Source of the DNA: Desulfobacteraceae bacterium
GTDB lineage: Bacteria; Desulfobacterota; Desulfobacteria; Desulfobacterales; Desulfobacteraceae
Reading direction: 5' to 3'
NCBI GenBank assembly: GCA_024225895.1
Contig: JAAEMC010000031.1
Coordinates: 1-7,708, forward strand
Length of the DNA: 7,708 nucleotides
The notes under the pieces: generated by a model
The model's input: only the letters and a program-made list of their open reading frames with translations
What the model was told of the DNA's origin: nothing
The model's database searches: none
Position numbers and translations under genes: made by a program
Shown here: piece after piece, positions 1 through 6,670 of the stretch
Layout of the letters: each line of letters begins with the position of its first letter
How positions within the stretch are numbered: position 1 is the stretch's first letter

Positions 1-877
1 CGCTTCAACCGGTGTGATTGGTGCATATCTGCCTATGGATAAGTTTGAAACCGGCATCCCCAAAGCAGTAAAAGACCTGGACAATAAAAATATAAATGAT
101 TTTGCCACTGCCATTTTAACCACCGACACTTTTGCAAAAGTGGTTGAAGAATCTGCCGTGATTCATCAAGATAAAATCACTATCCAAGGTATTGCCAAAG
201 GATCAGGTATGATCCGGCCGGATATGGCCACTATGCTTGCATATGTTTTGACAGATGCCGATCTCTCTTCTGATTTGCTTAAGCAATGCTTAATAAAGGC
301 CAATGACCAATCCTTTAATAGAATTACCGTGGATGGGGATACCAGCACTAATGATACTTTGATTTGCCTTGCCAACCAAACATCCGGCGTTAAAATAGAG
401 GCAGATGATGCCGATGCACTTGCGGTTTTTCAAAAGACATTGGACAAAGTCTGCTATGACCTTTCAAAACAGCTTATAAAAGACGGGGAGGGTGCTACAA
501 AGGTGGTTGAGATTGTTCTAAAAGGCGCTAAAACCCAAGAAGACGCTTTTAAGGCGGCTTGCGCTATTGCACATTCCAACCTGGTCAAGACAGCTATATA
601 TGGTGAAGATCCAAATTGGGGCAGGATAACTGCTGCGGCAGGCCGATCCGGCGCACATGTGGTTCCAGAAAAAATGGATTTGTATTTTGAAGACTCAGCC
701 CTGGTGAAACAAGGCCAATGGCTGGGCGAAAAAGCAGAGCAGAAGGCCGCACAAATCATGAAAAAGGATGAAATAAAAATAGTGTTGGACTTGAATGTGG
801 GGAATAAACAGGATCGGTTTTTATTTTGTGATTTTAGTGAAAACTATGTCAAGATCAACGCAGATTACCGAACATGA
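1..877 (+). CDS. argJ: Arginine biosynthesis bifunctional protein ArgJ (glutamate N-acetyltransferase / amino-acid acetyltransferase), 5'-truncated by window edge
   Basis: ArgJ transfers the acetyl group from N-acetylornithine to glutamate, recycling acetyl in cytoplasmic arginine synthesis; many members also use acetyl-CoA. The reading frame is open from base 2 and begins with ASTGVIG, a conserved internal ArgJ motif. The GTG at 14 is therefore an internal valine codon, not a start, and roughly 100-115 N-terminal residues lie outside the window (family length about 390-410; about 292 are here). The autoproteolysis motif is intact: in [11 protein letters not shown] the Thr of ATML (codon 230-232) is the residue that becomes the new N-terminus and nucleophile of the beta chain. 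Further family signatures are [19 protein letters not shown] followed by AAAGRSG, and the C-terminal [10 protein letters not shown]. No frameshift or missing key residue is seen. Its TGA stop (875-877) overlaps the ATG of the next gene (874). Whether it is mono- or bifunctional cannot be decided from this sequence. Confidence 0.96.
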   Translation, partial: ASTGVIGAYLPMDKFETGIPKAVKDLDNKNINDFATAILTTDTFAKVVEESAVIHQDKITIQGIAKGSGMIRPDMATMLAYVLTDADLSSDLLKQCLIKANDQSFNRITVDGDTSTNDTLICLANQTSGVKIEADDADALAVFQKTLDKVCYDLSKQLIKDGEGATKVVEIVLKGAKTQEDAFKAACAIAHSNLVKTAIYGEDPNWGRITAAAGRSGAHVVPEKMDLYFEDSALVKQGQWLGEKAEQKAAQIMKKDEIKIVLDLNVGNKQDRFLFCDFSENYVKINADYRT

Positions 878-1572
878 TACTCAGACTGCAAAAATACCTG
901 GCCCATGCAGGAGTCTGTTCCCGGCGCAAAGCTGAAGAACATATTTTAAACGGCCGCATAAAGGTCAACGGCAGTATTGTGGCCGAACTGGGTACAAAGG
1001 TAAGCCCTGGAAAAGATATAGTTCTTTTTGATAATCAAAAAATAGTATTAAAAGAGACAGCTCCAAAAATTTATATCATTCTCAATAAGCCCAAGGGATA
1101 TATCACCTCCTGTTCCCAGAAAAAATCAAAGATCATTTTGGATCTGATTGACATCTCCGAAAGGATTTATCCTGTGGGGCGCCTTGATAAGGATTCCACA
1201 GGGCTTGTGATATTAACCAATGACGGCCCCTTGCACAATCGCTTAAGCCATCCTTCCTTTAGCCATGAAAAAGAATACATAGTTAAAACAGCCAATCCTG
1301 TAAAAGAAGCGGATTTAAAGAGATTGGCCAAAGGGGTTGACATTGACGGTATTAAAACCCGTAAAGCTCAGGTTAAGCAGTTGGAGAAAAATCAATTCAA
1401 GATAATTTTAAAAGAGGGCCGCAATCGGCAGATCCGTAAAATGGTTGGAAAAATTAACAACCGTATCGTCCATCTTAAGCGCATTCGAATGGCCAACATC
1501 AGGTTGGGGAATTTAAAAGAAGGAACATGGCGTTACTTAACCAAAAAGGAAATTAGTAAATTAACCCAGTGA
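874..1572 (+). CDS. rluB: RsuA/RluB-family rRNA pseudouridine synthase
   Basis: This 232-residue enzyme isomerises a specific uridine of ribosomal RNA to pseudouridine; RluB members act on the helix 80-93 region of 23S rRNA, RsuA on 16S. An N-terminal S4 RNA-binding domain (about residues 3-50; RLQKYLAHAG, CSRRKAE, GRIKVNG) precedes the catalytic domain. The catalytic aspartate is D105 in PVGRLDKDSTGL, followed by LTNDG. The KEYIVK strand lies near 133-138 and the EGRNRQIRKM motif at 181-190. The ending GNLKEGTWRYLT matches the RluB-type tail. Length is normal for the short RluB/RsuA forms. The start is the ATG inside an ATGA junction with argJ; no good Shine-Dalgarno sequence stands before it, so translation is probably coupled to argJ. 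RluB is favoured over RsuA by overall resemblance, but the exact target base is inferred. The stop lies inside the 3' end of trpS on the other strand. Confidence 0.92.
   Translation: MILRLQKYLAHAGVCSRRKAEEHILNGRIKVNGSIVAELGTKVSPGKDIVLFDNQKIVLKETAPKIYIILNKPKGYITSCSQKKSKIILDLIDISERIYPVGRLDKDSTGLVILTNDGPLHNRLSHPSFSHEKEYIVKTANPVKEADLKRLAKGVDIDGIKTRKAQVKQLEKNQFKIILKEGRNRQIRKMVGKINNRIVHLKRIRMANIRLGNLKEGTWRYLTKKEISKLTQ
1561..1572. other. 12-bp tail-to-tail overlap of rluB and trpS coding ends
   Basis: The final four codons of rluB (TTA ACC CAG TGA, + strand) are the reverse complement of the final four codons of trpS (TCA CTG GGT TAA, - strand). The two frames are in exact codon register, so each stop codon is overlaid on a codon of the other gene. 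No GC-rich hairpin followed by a T-run is visible on either strand around this junction, so transcripts from the two sides probably run into each other. Confidence 0.95.
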
Positions 1573-2571
1573 CCGGATCCCGATGGTTTTTCTAATTTTT
1601 TCAAGAAAGGGCACGGAAAATTCTCTGGCTTTTTGAGCACCCTGCATTAAAATCGTGTCAATATCACCTGGATTCTGAATGAGTTCATTGTATTTTTGCC
1701 TGGGCTCTTCGAGGATTTCATTGATATATTCGAAAAGTTCCTGCTTCATTGTACCCCATGCAATTCCTTGATTATACCGCTCTTCCATGGCTTTTGTTTG
1801 GTCTTCTGATGCAAATGCCTTATAAATGGCGAACAGTGTACATGTGGAAGGGTCTTTTGGCTCATCCGGCCCCAGGGAGTTGGTTTTGATTTTCATAATC
1901 AGTTTTCGAAGCTGTTTTTGTGTATCAAATAAGGGAATAGTGTTGTTATAACTTTTGCTCATTTTCCTGCCGTCAAGGCCTGACAGCACAGCTGAAGATT
2001 CATCAACCACCACTTCGGGCAGAATAAAAAGCTTTTTGTAAATGTGGTTGAAACGGGCAGCGATATCTCTTGTCATTTCAAGGTGTTGCACCTGATCTTT
2101 GCCTACGGGAACCTTCCGGGCATTGAACATTAAAATATCCGCCGCCATGAGGATTGGATAGCTGAACAATCCCATGGTGATGCCTTTGTCCGGATCTTTG
2201 TTGCCGGCCTCTTCATTTTCAGCCACCGATGCTTTATAGGCATGGGCTCTGTTCATCAGTCCCTTGGCAGTGACGCAAGTCAGGATCCATGTCAGTTCAG
2301 GAATTTCAGGAATATCAGACTGTCGGTAAAAAATGCAGTTTTCATAATCCAGCCCCAGGGCGATCCAGGCGGCCGCGATTTCAAGGGCAGATTGCCGGCG
2401 AAGTTTTGGGTCATTGTTCTTTATAATCGAATGGTAATCCGCAAGGAAATAATAAGAAGTCAAGGCTTTGTTTTTACTGGACTCTACAGCAGGGCGGATA
2501 GCACCCACGTAGTTTCCGAGATGAGGGGTGCCGCTGGTGGTTATTCCGGTTAAAGAATCTGCGTTTTTCAT
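1561..2571 (-). CDS. trpS: Tryptophanyl-tRNA synthetase
   Basis: TrpS is a cytoplasmic class I aminoacyl-tRNA synthetase that activates tryptophan with ATP and loads it on tRNA-Trp. The 336-residue length is typical. The HIGH-type signature is TPHLGN (residues 15-20) in the N-terminal Rossmann fold, and the KMSKS loop is exact at 203-207 (GRKMSKSYNN). The conserved FSYPILMAADIL (136-147) and VPVGKDQVQHLE (154-165) tryptophan/ATP-site segments are intact. The N-terminus reads LTGITTSGTPHLGNYVGA, a variant of the more common SGIQPSG-type opening found in a TrpS subgroup. The ATG start is preceded on the minus strand by AGGAA (2581-2585) at 9 bases spacing. It follows the DHH/CBS/nucleotidyltransferase gene on the same strand after a gap of about 65 bases with no evident terminator, suggesting co-transcription. 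No T-box or trp leader is seen upstream. Confidence 0.97.
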   Translation of the reverse strand: MKNADSLTGITTSGTPHLGNYVGAIRPAVESSKNKALTSYYFLADYHSIIKNNDPKLRRQSALEIAAAWIALGLDYENCIFYRQSDIPEIPELTWILTCVTAKGLMNRAHAYKASVAENEEAGNKDPDKGITMGLFSYPILMAADILMFNARKVPVGKDQVQHLEMTRDIAARFNHIYKKLFILPEVVVDESSAVLSGLDGRKMSKSYNNTIPLFDTQKQLRKLIMKIKTNSLGPDEPKDPSTCTLFAIYKAFASEDQTKAMEERYNQGIAWGTMKQELFEYINEILEEPRQKYNELIQNPGDIDTILMQGAQKAREFSVPFLEKIRKTIGIRSLG

Positions 2572-2636
2572 ATAGTGTTATTCCTAATTGGTTGTAATGT
2601 GCTTATTGAAAAAGGGGATTAGCAAAAGTTAAGAAT
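2572..2636 (-). other. Short intergenic gap between the nucleotidyltransferase fusion gene and trpS
   Basis: These 65 bases hold only the trpS ribosome-binding site (AGGAA, 2581-2585 read on the minus strand). I see no stem-loop plus T-run and no convincing -35/-10 pair, which fits read-through from the upstream gene into trpS. Confidence 0.6.
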
Positions 2637-5309
2637 TTAATCAATAAGTTTGTTGTCAATTGCCCATTGTTTTGCAAATGCCAGCTCTTGTTTTTTGGTC
2701 TTTACTTTGCCGTTAAGCTTGGCATTTAAAACCTCTTTTAAAATTTGAGTAAAAACAGGACCAGGGGGAATACCTATTTTAATAAGGTCCCTTCCCTGGA
2801 TCACCGGGTTAATGCTTTTATGATGGGTATAAAAATAGGATATGGCTTTTCTAACATTTTCATTATCGGTTAAGGCCATCATATAGAGAATTAATTCTGT
2901 CTTAAAATCGATTAACCCCCAATACAATTCAACCTTAGTCAATGGCATGGTGTTGTTAATCAATTCCAGCCGGTTTTCTGCCTTATATCTTTTTTCAAGA
3001 ACGGTTTTTCTTTCTTTTAAAGGTATTTTTAAGGTGGAACAAATTTTATCACACACAGCATATGGGCATCGGTGAAGTATGGCCATAAAATATAAAGACC
3101 ACCTGTAGTATTCATCATCCACATAAAGCAGATCATGCCATGAAAGGGTTTTATTTACCGATTCCAAGAGGTCATAGGTTTTAGGAGTGATCTCAAGTTT
3201 CGGATGCAGGATTTTTTCAAGACCATATTTTTGCAGTGTTTTAATGGCGGGGATTGGGTTGTCCTCTTCAAAAATCTGTTTTAATTCAGACAGGACCCGC
3301 AAACCGCTCAGGTTTTTAAAACTATTGATTTTAATGGCATTTTTGATCAGATTGCTGGTCACCTTACCGATCTTGAATCCAAACCGGTTGGCAAATTTTA
3401 TGGCCCTGAATATCCGTGTAGGATCTTCAACAAAACTTAAGTTGTGGATGGTCCGGATAGTTTTATCTTTTAAGTCCCTGCTGGCACCGAAAAAATCAAT
3501 GAGTACGCCGAAAGTGCCGGGATTCAGGCTGATGGCGAGTGTGTTTATGGTAAAATCCCTCCTGGCAAGATCAAGTTTAATGGAACTTTTTTCAACAATG
3601 GGCAATGCAGCCGGGGTTTGATAATATTCCCGCCGGGCAGAAGCCACATCAATTTTCAAATTGCCCGGGAATATGATGACAGCAGTGGAAAATTTTTTAT
3701 AGGTATTGATCCGGCACTTTCTTTTTTTCGCAAATGCCTTGGCAAAGGCAATACCATCCCCTTCCACAACAATATCAATATCATCGGTTTTGCGGTTCAG
3801 CAGCAAGTCTCTTACAAATCCACCAACAACAAACATATTGTATCCCAGGTCTTGTCCGATTTTTCCGGCAGATTCAAGAAGCTGTTTGGTCTGTTTATCC
3901 AGCCGCTGGTAAAGAATATTTTCAATCTGTCGTTTTTTGGCCCCGTTTTTCCGGCTTAAGTTGTACTCATTACTCTTTAGTTCCTTGTTGTGTTTGACAA
4001 GATAGTCCAAAAGATCCGTCCGGGTTATTACGCCTTTGATTAAACCATTATCAATCACCGGCAGGATCTTGTGTTTTTCTTCAATGATTTTGGTTTCGAT
4101 CTCTGCTAATTCAGAATTAAAAGAGATAGTGCTGGTTTCAGAATTCATATAGTCTTCAACCGGTAGATCTGCGAGGTTGTGATACAAGGCTTTTTCAATA
4201 ATCTGCCTGGTGATATAGCCTTTATAGGATTCGGTTTTCTTGTTGACCACCAAAAGGGTGTTAGTATTATAGCGGGTCATCTTGGCATTGGCTTTTTTGC
4301 ATTGGACATCGGGTTCCACAGTAACTGCCGGTGATGACATCAGTTTTTTAGTAATTTGAATACTTTTGACTTCTTTTTTCAGCCGTTCAACCAGCATTAA
4401 CTCCACCTGGGCCAGGGTCTGGTTGTCAACTTTTGCTGAAGCCGCATAGGCATGACCTCCGCCGCCAAAGAGGGAGAGTATTTTTCCGGCATCCACCTCA
4501 GGTATTCTATTTCTTGCAATAATGCTGATTTTATTGCCCATGAGCACAATAGCAAAAAAGATATCAATATCTTCCATCCGGACCACTTTTTGGACAATGG
4601 AAGCAAGATCAGTAATATAAGAGCTTGATGAGATAGTGGATATATATATGTCAACGCCATTGATACGATGGGTGGTCATTTCGTTTAAAAGCTCATTGAG
4701 CCAGGTAACCTGCTCAGCCTTAATCTCTTTTACCACAAGACTGACAATGGTGTTTAAGCTGGCGCCGCAGGACAAAAGATAGGCTGCCTCCCGCAAGTCC
4801 TGCTCCGTGGTTGAAGAGTAAGTGAAAAGGCCTGTGTCCTCATAAATCCCCAGTGCCATGACTGTTGCTTCGTCTGCTGTGGGATTGATTTTTTTTCTGC
4901 GTAAAATTGAGGTTAAAATCGTCGTGGTCGCACCAAGTTGCATACTGACTTCAAACGTTCCTTTTATATCGTCTTTCATGGCAGGGTGGTGGTCGTAAAT
5001 ATCTATCTCAATATTTTTTTTAAGGAGTTCGGATACCCCGGTCAGGCGGTTTTTTTGCTTGGTGTCCACCAGGACAAGCCGGGTTGTATCTTTAAAATCA
5101 ATGTTTTTTGGCTCAGCCATATTAAAAAGATAACTCATGGAACTGATGAAAAAATCCCTGAGGTTTTTTTCCTGGGATCCGGGAAAGATTATTACTGAAT
5201 CCGGGTATAGCTTTTGTGCTGCCAGCATGGAGCCAATAGCATCAAAATCGGCATTTATGTGACTGGTGATAATGGTTTTTGCTGTGATTTTTTTCTTTTT
5301 TAGGGCCAA
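2637..5309 (-). CDS. DHH/DHHA1 phosphoesterase - CBS pair - class II tRNA nucleotidyltransferase (CCA/A-adding or poly(A) polymerase) fusion
   Basis: This is a large cytoplasmic RNA-processing enzyme of 890 residues from the chosen TTG start (898 if the TTG at 5331-5333 is used). In 890-numbering, a DHH phosphoesterase domain carries HINADFDAIG (17-26), VLVDTK (79-84), YDHHPA (105-110) and YEDTG (156-160). A DHHA1 domain follows with GGGGH (282-286). Two CBS domains span about 323-380 and 387-442. A class II nucleotidyltransferase head then shows GGFVRD (496-501), metal-binding DIDIV (510-514), RRDFTINTLA (583-592) and the nucleotide-selecting EDPTR (628-632). An RNA-binding segment and a C-terminal domain with GRDLIKIGIPPGP complete the protein. 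All catalytic signatures look intact. The tail should build or repair the tRNA 3' CCA end (A-adding, CC-adding or CCA-adding) or add poly(A); the DHH half resembles nanoRNase/oligoribonuclease-type phosphoesterases. This architecture is known: Aquifex and Geobacter-type bacteria have split C- and A-adding enzymes, some with such extensions. Which activity applies here is not readable by eye. The CBS pair may sense adenine nucleotides (inference). Confidence 0.93.
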   Translation of the reverse strand: MALKKKKITAKTIITSHINADFDAIGSMLAAQKLYPDSVIIFPGSQEKNLRDFFISSMSYLFNMAEPKNIDFKDTTRLVLVDTKQKNRLTGVSELLKKNIEIDIYDHHPAMKDDIKGTFEVSMQLGATTTILTSILRRKKINPTADEATVMALGIYEDTGLFTYSSTTEQDLREAAYLLSCGASLNTIVSLVVKEIKAEQVTWLNELLNEMTTHRINGVDIYISTISSSSYITDLASIVQKVVRMEDIDIFFAIVLMGNKISIIARNRIPEVDAGKILSLFGGGGHAYAASAKVDNQTLAQVELMLVERLKKEVKSIQITKKLMSSPAVTVEPDVQCKKANAKMTRYNTNTLLVVNKKTESYKGYITRQIIEKALYHNLADLPVEDYMNSETSTISFNSELAEIETKIIEEKHKILPVIDNGLIKGVITRTDLLDYLVKHNKELKSNEYNLSRKNGAKKRQIENILYQRLDKQTKQLLESAGKIGQDLGYNMFVVGGFVRDLLLNRKTDDIDIVVEGDGIAFAKAFAKKRKCRINTYKKFSTAVIIFPGNLKIDVASARREYYQTPAALPIVEKSSIKLDLARRDFTINTLAISLNPGTFGVLIDFFGASRDLKDKTIRTIHNLSFVEDPTRIFRAIKFANRFGFKIGKVTSNLIKNAIKINSFKNLSGLRVLSELKQIFEEDNPIPAIKTLQKYGLEKILHPKLEITPKTYDLLESVNKTLSWHDLLYVDDEYYRWSLYFMAILHRCPYAVCDKICSTLKIPLKERKTVLEKRYKAENRLELINNTMPLTKVELYWGLIDFKTELILYMMALTDNENVRKAISYFYTHHKSINPVIQGRDLIKIGIPPGPVFTQILKEVLNAKLNGKVKTKKQELAFAKQWAIDNKLID

Positions 5310-5317
5310 ACAAGCAA

Positions 5318-5322
5318 CTCCT
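5318..5322 (-). promoter_or_regulatory. Ribosome-binding site AGGAG that decides a TTG start
   Basis: On the minus strand AGGAG is followed by eight bases (TTGCTTGT) and then TTG at 5309-5307, opening the protein as (M)ALKKKKITAK. The longer in-frame start, TTG at 5333-5331, has only AT-rich sequence before it and no Shine-Dalgarno match. It would also place the AGGAG inside the coding region. The shorter start is therefore preferred. Confidence 0.7.
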
Positions 5323-5344
5323 GTTGAAATCAAAAGATAAAATT

Positions 5345-5373
5345 TATATAGTATATATCATAACATTTTTCAA
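5345..5373 (-). promoter_or_regulatory. Probable sigma-70-type promoter of the nucleotidyltransferase fusion-trpS unit
   Basis: Read on the minus strand, TTGAAA (5373-5368) is a good -35 box. TATATA (5350-5345) is a plausible -10 box, and the spacer is exactly 17 bases. Transcription would begin near 5338, giving a leader of roughly 30 bases to the TTG at 5309. The alternative TTG at 5333 would sit only a few bases inside the transcript, which also argues for the shorter protein. The region is AT-rich, so chance matches are possible. Confidence 0.5.
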
Positions 5374-5414
5374 ACACCTTGGCTTAGGACTGTCATCTGA
5401 ATGGACCGACCATC

Positions 5415-5420
5415 TATATA
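5415..5420 (+). promoter_or_regulatory. Possible -10 element of a pilC-pilS promoter
   Basis: TATATA on the + strand lies about 28 bases before the pilC start codon. No good -35 box stands 16-18 bases upstream (the best is TGTCAT at 5391), and no sigma-54 GG/GC signature was recognised. A promoter is expected here because the upstream gene is divergent, but its exact position is uncertain. Confidence 0.3.
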
Positions 5421-5435
5421 GCTTACAAATAAAAA

Positions 5436-5441
5436 AAGGAG
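5436..5441 (+). promoter_or_regulatory. Ribosome-binding site of pilC
   Basis: AAGGAG, embedded in an A-rich stretch, lies 7 bases before the ATG at 5449. It is a strong site and fixes the pilC start. Confidence 0.85.
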
Positions 5442-5448
5442 CAATTCA

Positions 5449-6660
5449 ATGCCCAAAGTTTTTTTATGGAAAGGGAAAAATCCAAAGGGGAGGAAAATAA
5501 AGGGTGAAATGGAGGCGGAGACAGCCGATCAGGTGAGATCCGCGCTACAGCGACGAAAAATTGTTCCCACCAAGGTTAAAGCAAAACCTAAAGATCTTTT
5601 TGAAAATGTCGAATTCCTTCAGCCCAAAGTAAAGGATAAGGATGTCATTATATTTTCCAGGCAGTTTTCTACCATGATTGATGCAGGGCTCCCCTTGCTT
5701 CAGTGTCTTGATATTCTCCAGGCACAGCAGGAAAATCCAACCTTTAAAAAAGTTCTAAAAAAAATAAAGGAGTCGGTGGAAAGCGGTGAGACATTTGCCA
5801 ATGCGCTTAAAAAATTTCCCAAGATATTTAATGAGCTTTTTATCAACATGATCGCAGCCGGTGAAGCCGGAGGTATCCTGGATGTTATCTTAAAACGGCT
5901 TTCCGCTTACATGGAAAAAATGGCTAAATTAAAATCGCAAGTTAAAGGCGCCATGACATATCCCATTATTACAATCATTGTGGCCATAGTGGTGGTGGGT
6001 ATTATTCTTGTTTTCGTTATTCCCGTTTTTTCAGAAATGTTTGCGGATTTTGGTGCAGCCTTGCCGGCACCCACCCAGTTTGTCGTTACCTTAAGCGAAG
6101 TTGTGATTGGCAAAATCGTGCACATTATTGTCGGCATTATTGTTTTTGTTGTGGTCTATAACCGGGCCTATGCCAGCAAGCGCGGCAGGATCATCATGGA
6201 TGATATATTCCTGCGGTTGCCCATTGTCGGAATTCTTATAAGAAAAGTGGCAGTAGCAAAATTTACCCGGACCACTTCCACCATGATATCAAGCGGTGTT
6301 TCTATTCTTGAAGCTTTGGATATCGTTTCCAAGACTGCAGGGAATAAAACGGTGGAGTTTGCCATAAAAGATACGAAAATCGGTATTGCAGAAGGACGGT
6401 CAATGGCAGATCCCTTACTGGAAAGCGGGGTTTTCCCGGCCATGGTATGTTCCATGATTGCGGTTGGGGAATCCACTGGTGCCCTGGATGCCATGCTGGA
6501 GAAAATCGCTGATTTCTATGATGATGAAGTGGATCAGGCGGTTAAGAATCTTACCGATATGATTGAGCCGTTCATGCTGGTATTTTTGGGAACCATTGTC
6601 GGAGGGCTGGTTATTTCCATGTATCTTCCCATTTTTACCATGGCCGGCGCCATCGGTTAA
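5449..6660 (+). CDS. pilC: Type IV pilus inner-membrane platform protein PilC (T2SS GspF family)
   Basis: PilC is the polytopic inner-membrane platform that couples the PilB/PilT motor ATPases to pilin assembly and disassembly. The 403-residue length matches the family (about 400). The N-terminus FLWKGKNPKGRKIKGE, with ADQVRSALQRR, is the usual PilC cytoplasmic opening. Two tandem T2SSF domains follow, at about 67-190 and 272-394, each with the repeated pattern FSRQFSTMIDAGLPLLQ / FTRTTSTMISSGVSILE and a later AAGEAGG / AVGESTGALD turn. Hydrophobic membrane segments lie near 171-194, 216-238 and 374-395. The ATG start has AAGGAG 7 bases upstream. It is the first gene of a rightward unit with pilS 10 bases downstream; the gene to its left is divergent, so pilB and pilT are not immediately upstream. 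GspF of a type II secretion system is the alternative, but the N-terminus and the pilS neighbour favour PilC. Confidence 0.96.
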   Translation: MPKVFLWKGKNPKGRKIKGEMEAETADQVRSALQRRKIVPTKVKAKPKDLFENVEFLQPKVKDKDVIIFSRQFSTMIDAGLPLLQCLDILQAQQENPTFKKVLKKIKESVESGETFANALKKFPKIFNELFINMIAAGEAGGILDVILKRLSAYMEKMAKLKSQVKGAMTYPIITIIVAIVVVGIILVFVIPVFSEMFADFGAALPAPTQFVVTLSEVVIGKIVHIIVGIIVFVVVYNRAYASKRGRIIMDDIFLRLPIVGILIRKVAVAKFTRTTSTMISSGVSILEALDIVSKTAGNKTVEFAIKDTKIGIAEGRSMADPLLESGVFPAMVCSMIAVGESTGALDAMLEKIADFYDDEVDQAVKNLTDMIEPFMLVFLGTIVGGLVISMYLPIFTMAGAIG

Positions 6661-6670
6661 TCTTAAGAAG

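Noticed and set aside
14..16. GTG as the start codon of a complete 287-residue argJ product
   Set aside because: The frame is open upstream and reads ASTGVIG, a conserved internal ArgJ stretch; the protein would lack its N-terminal domain. The gene simply begins before the window.
1570..1590. Possible terminator between rluB and trpS (ACC...GGTTTTT)
   Set aside because: The pairing is only three or four bases with mismatches inside; it is not a credible stem despite the following T-run.
2242..2553. Open frame on the + strand within trpS
   Set aside because: It is wholly antisense to the well-conserved trpS coding sequence, has no recognisable family motif, and has no plausible ribosome-binding context.
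3187..3997. Several overlapping + strand open frames inside the nucleotidyltransferase fusion gene
   Set aside because: They are antisense shadows of a continuous, motif-rich frame, and their translations are compositionally odd without known motifs.
5295..5303. CTA AAA AAG (minus strand) containing an A AAA AAG slippery heptamer near the start of the fusion gene
   Set aside because: It is in the correct phase for -1 slippage but lies at codons 3-5, where a shift would only abort translation. It encodes a plain lysine run (LKKKK), and I see no downstream stimulatory structure.
5401..5413. Small inverted repeat ATGG-ACCGA-CCAT upstream of pilC as an operator or terminator
   Set aside because: The arms are only four bases, which is expected by chance, and there is no T-run; it is mentioned only as part of the divergent promoter region.
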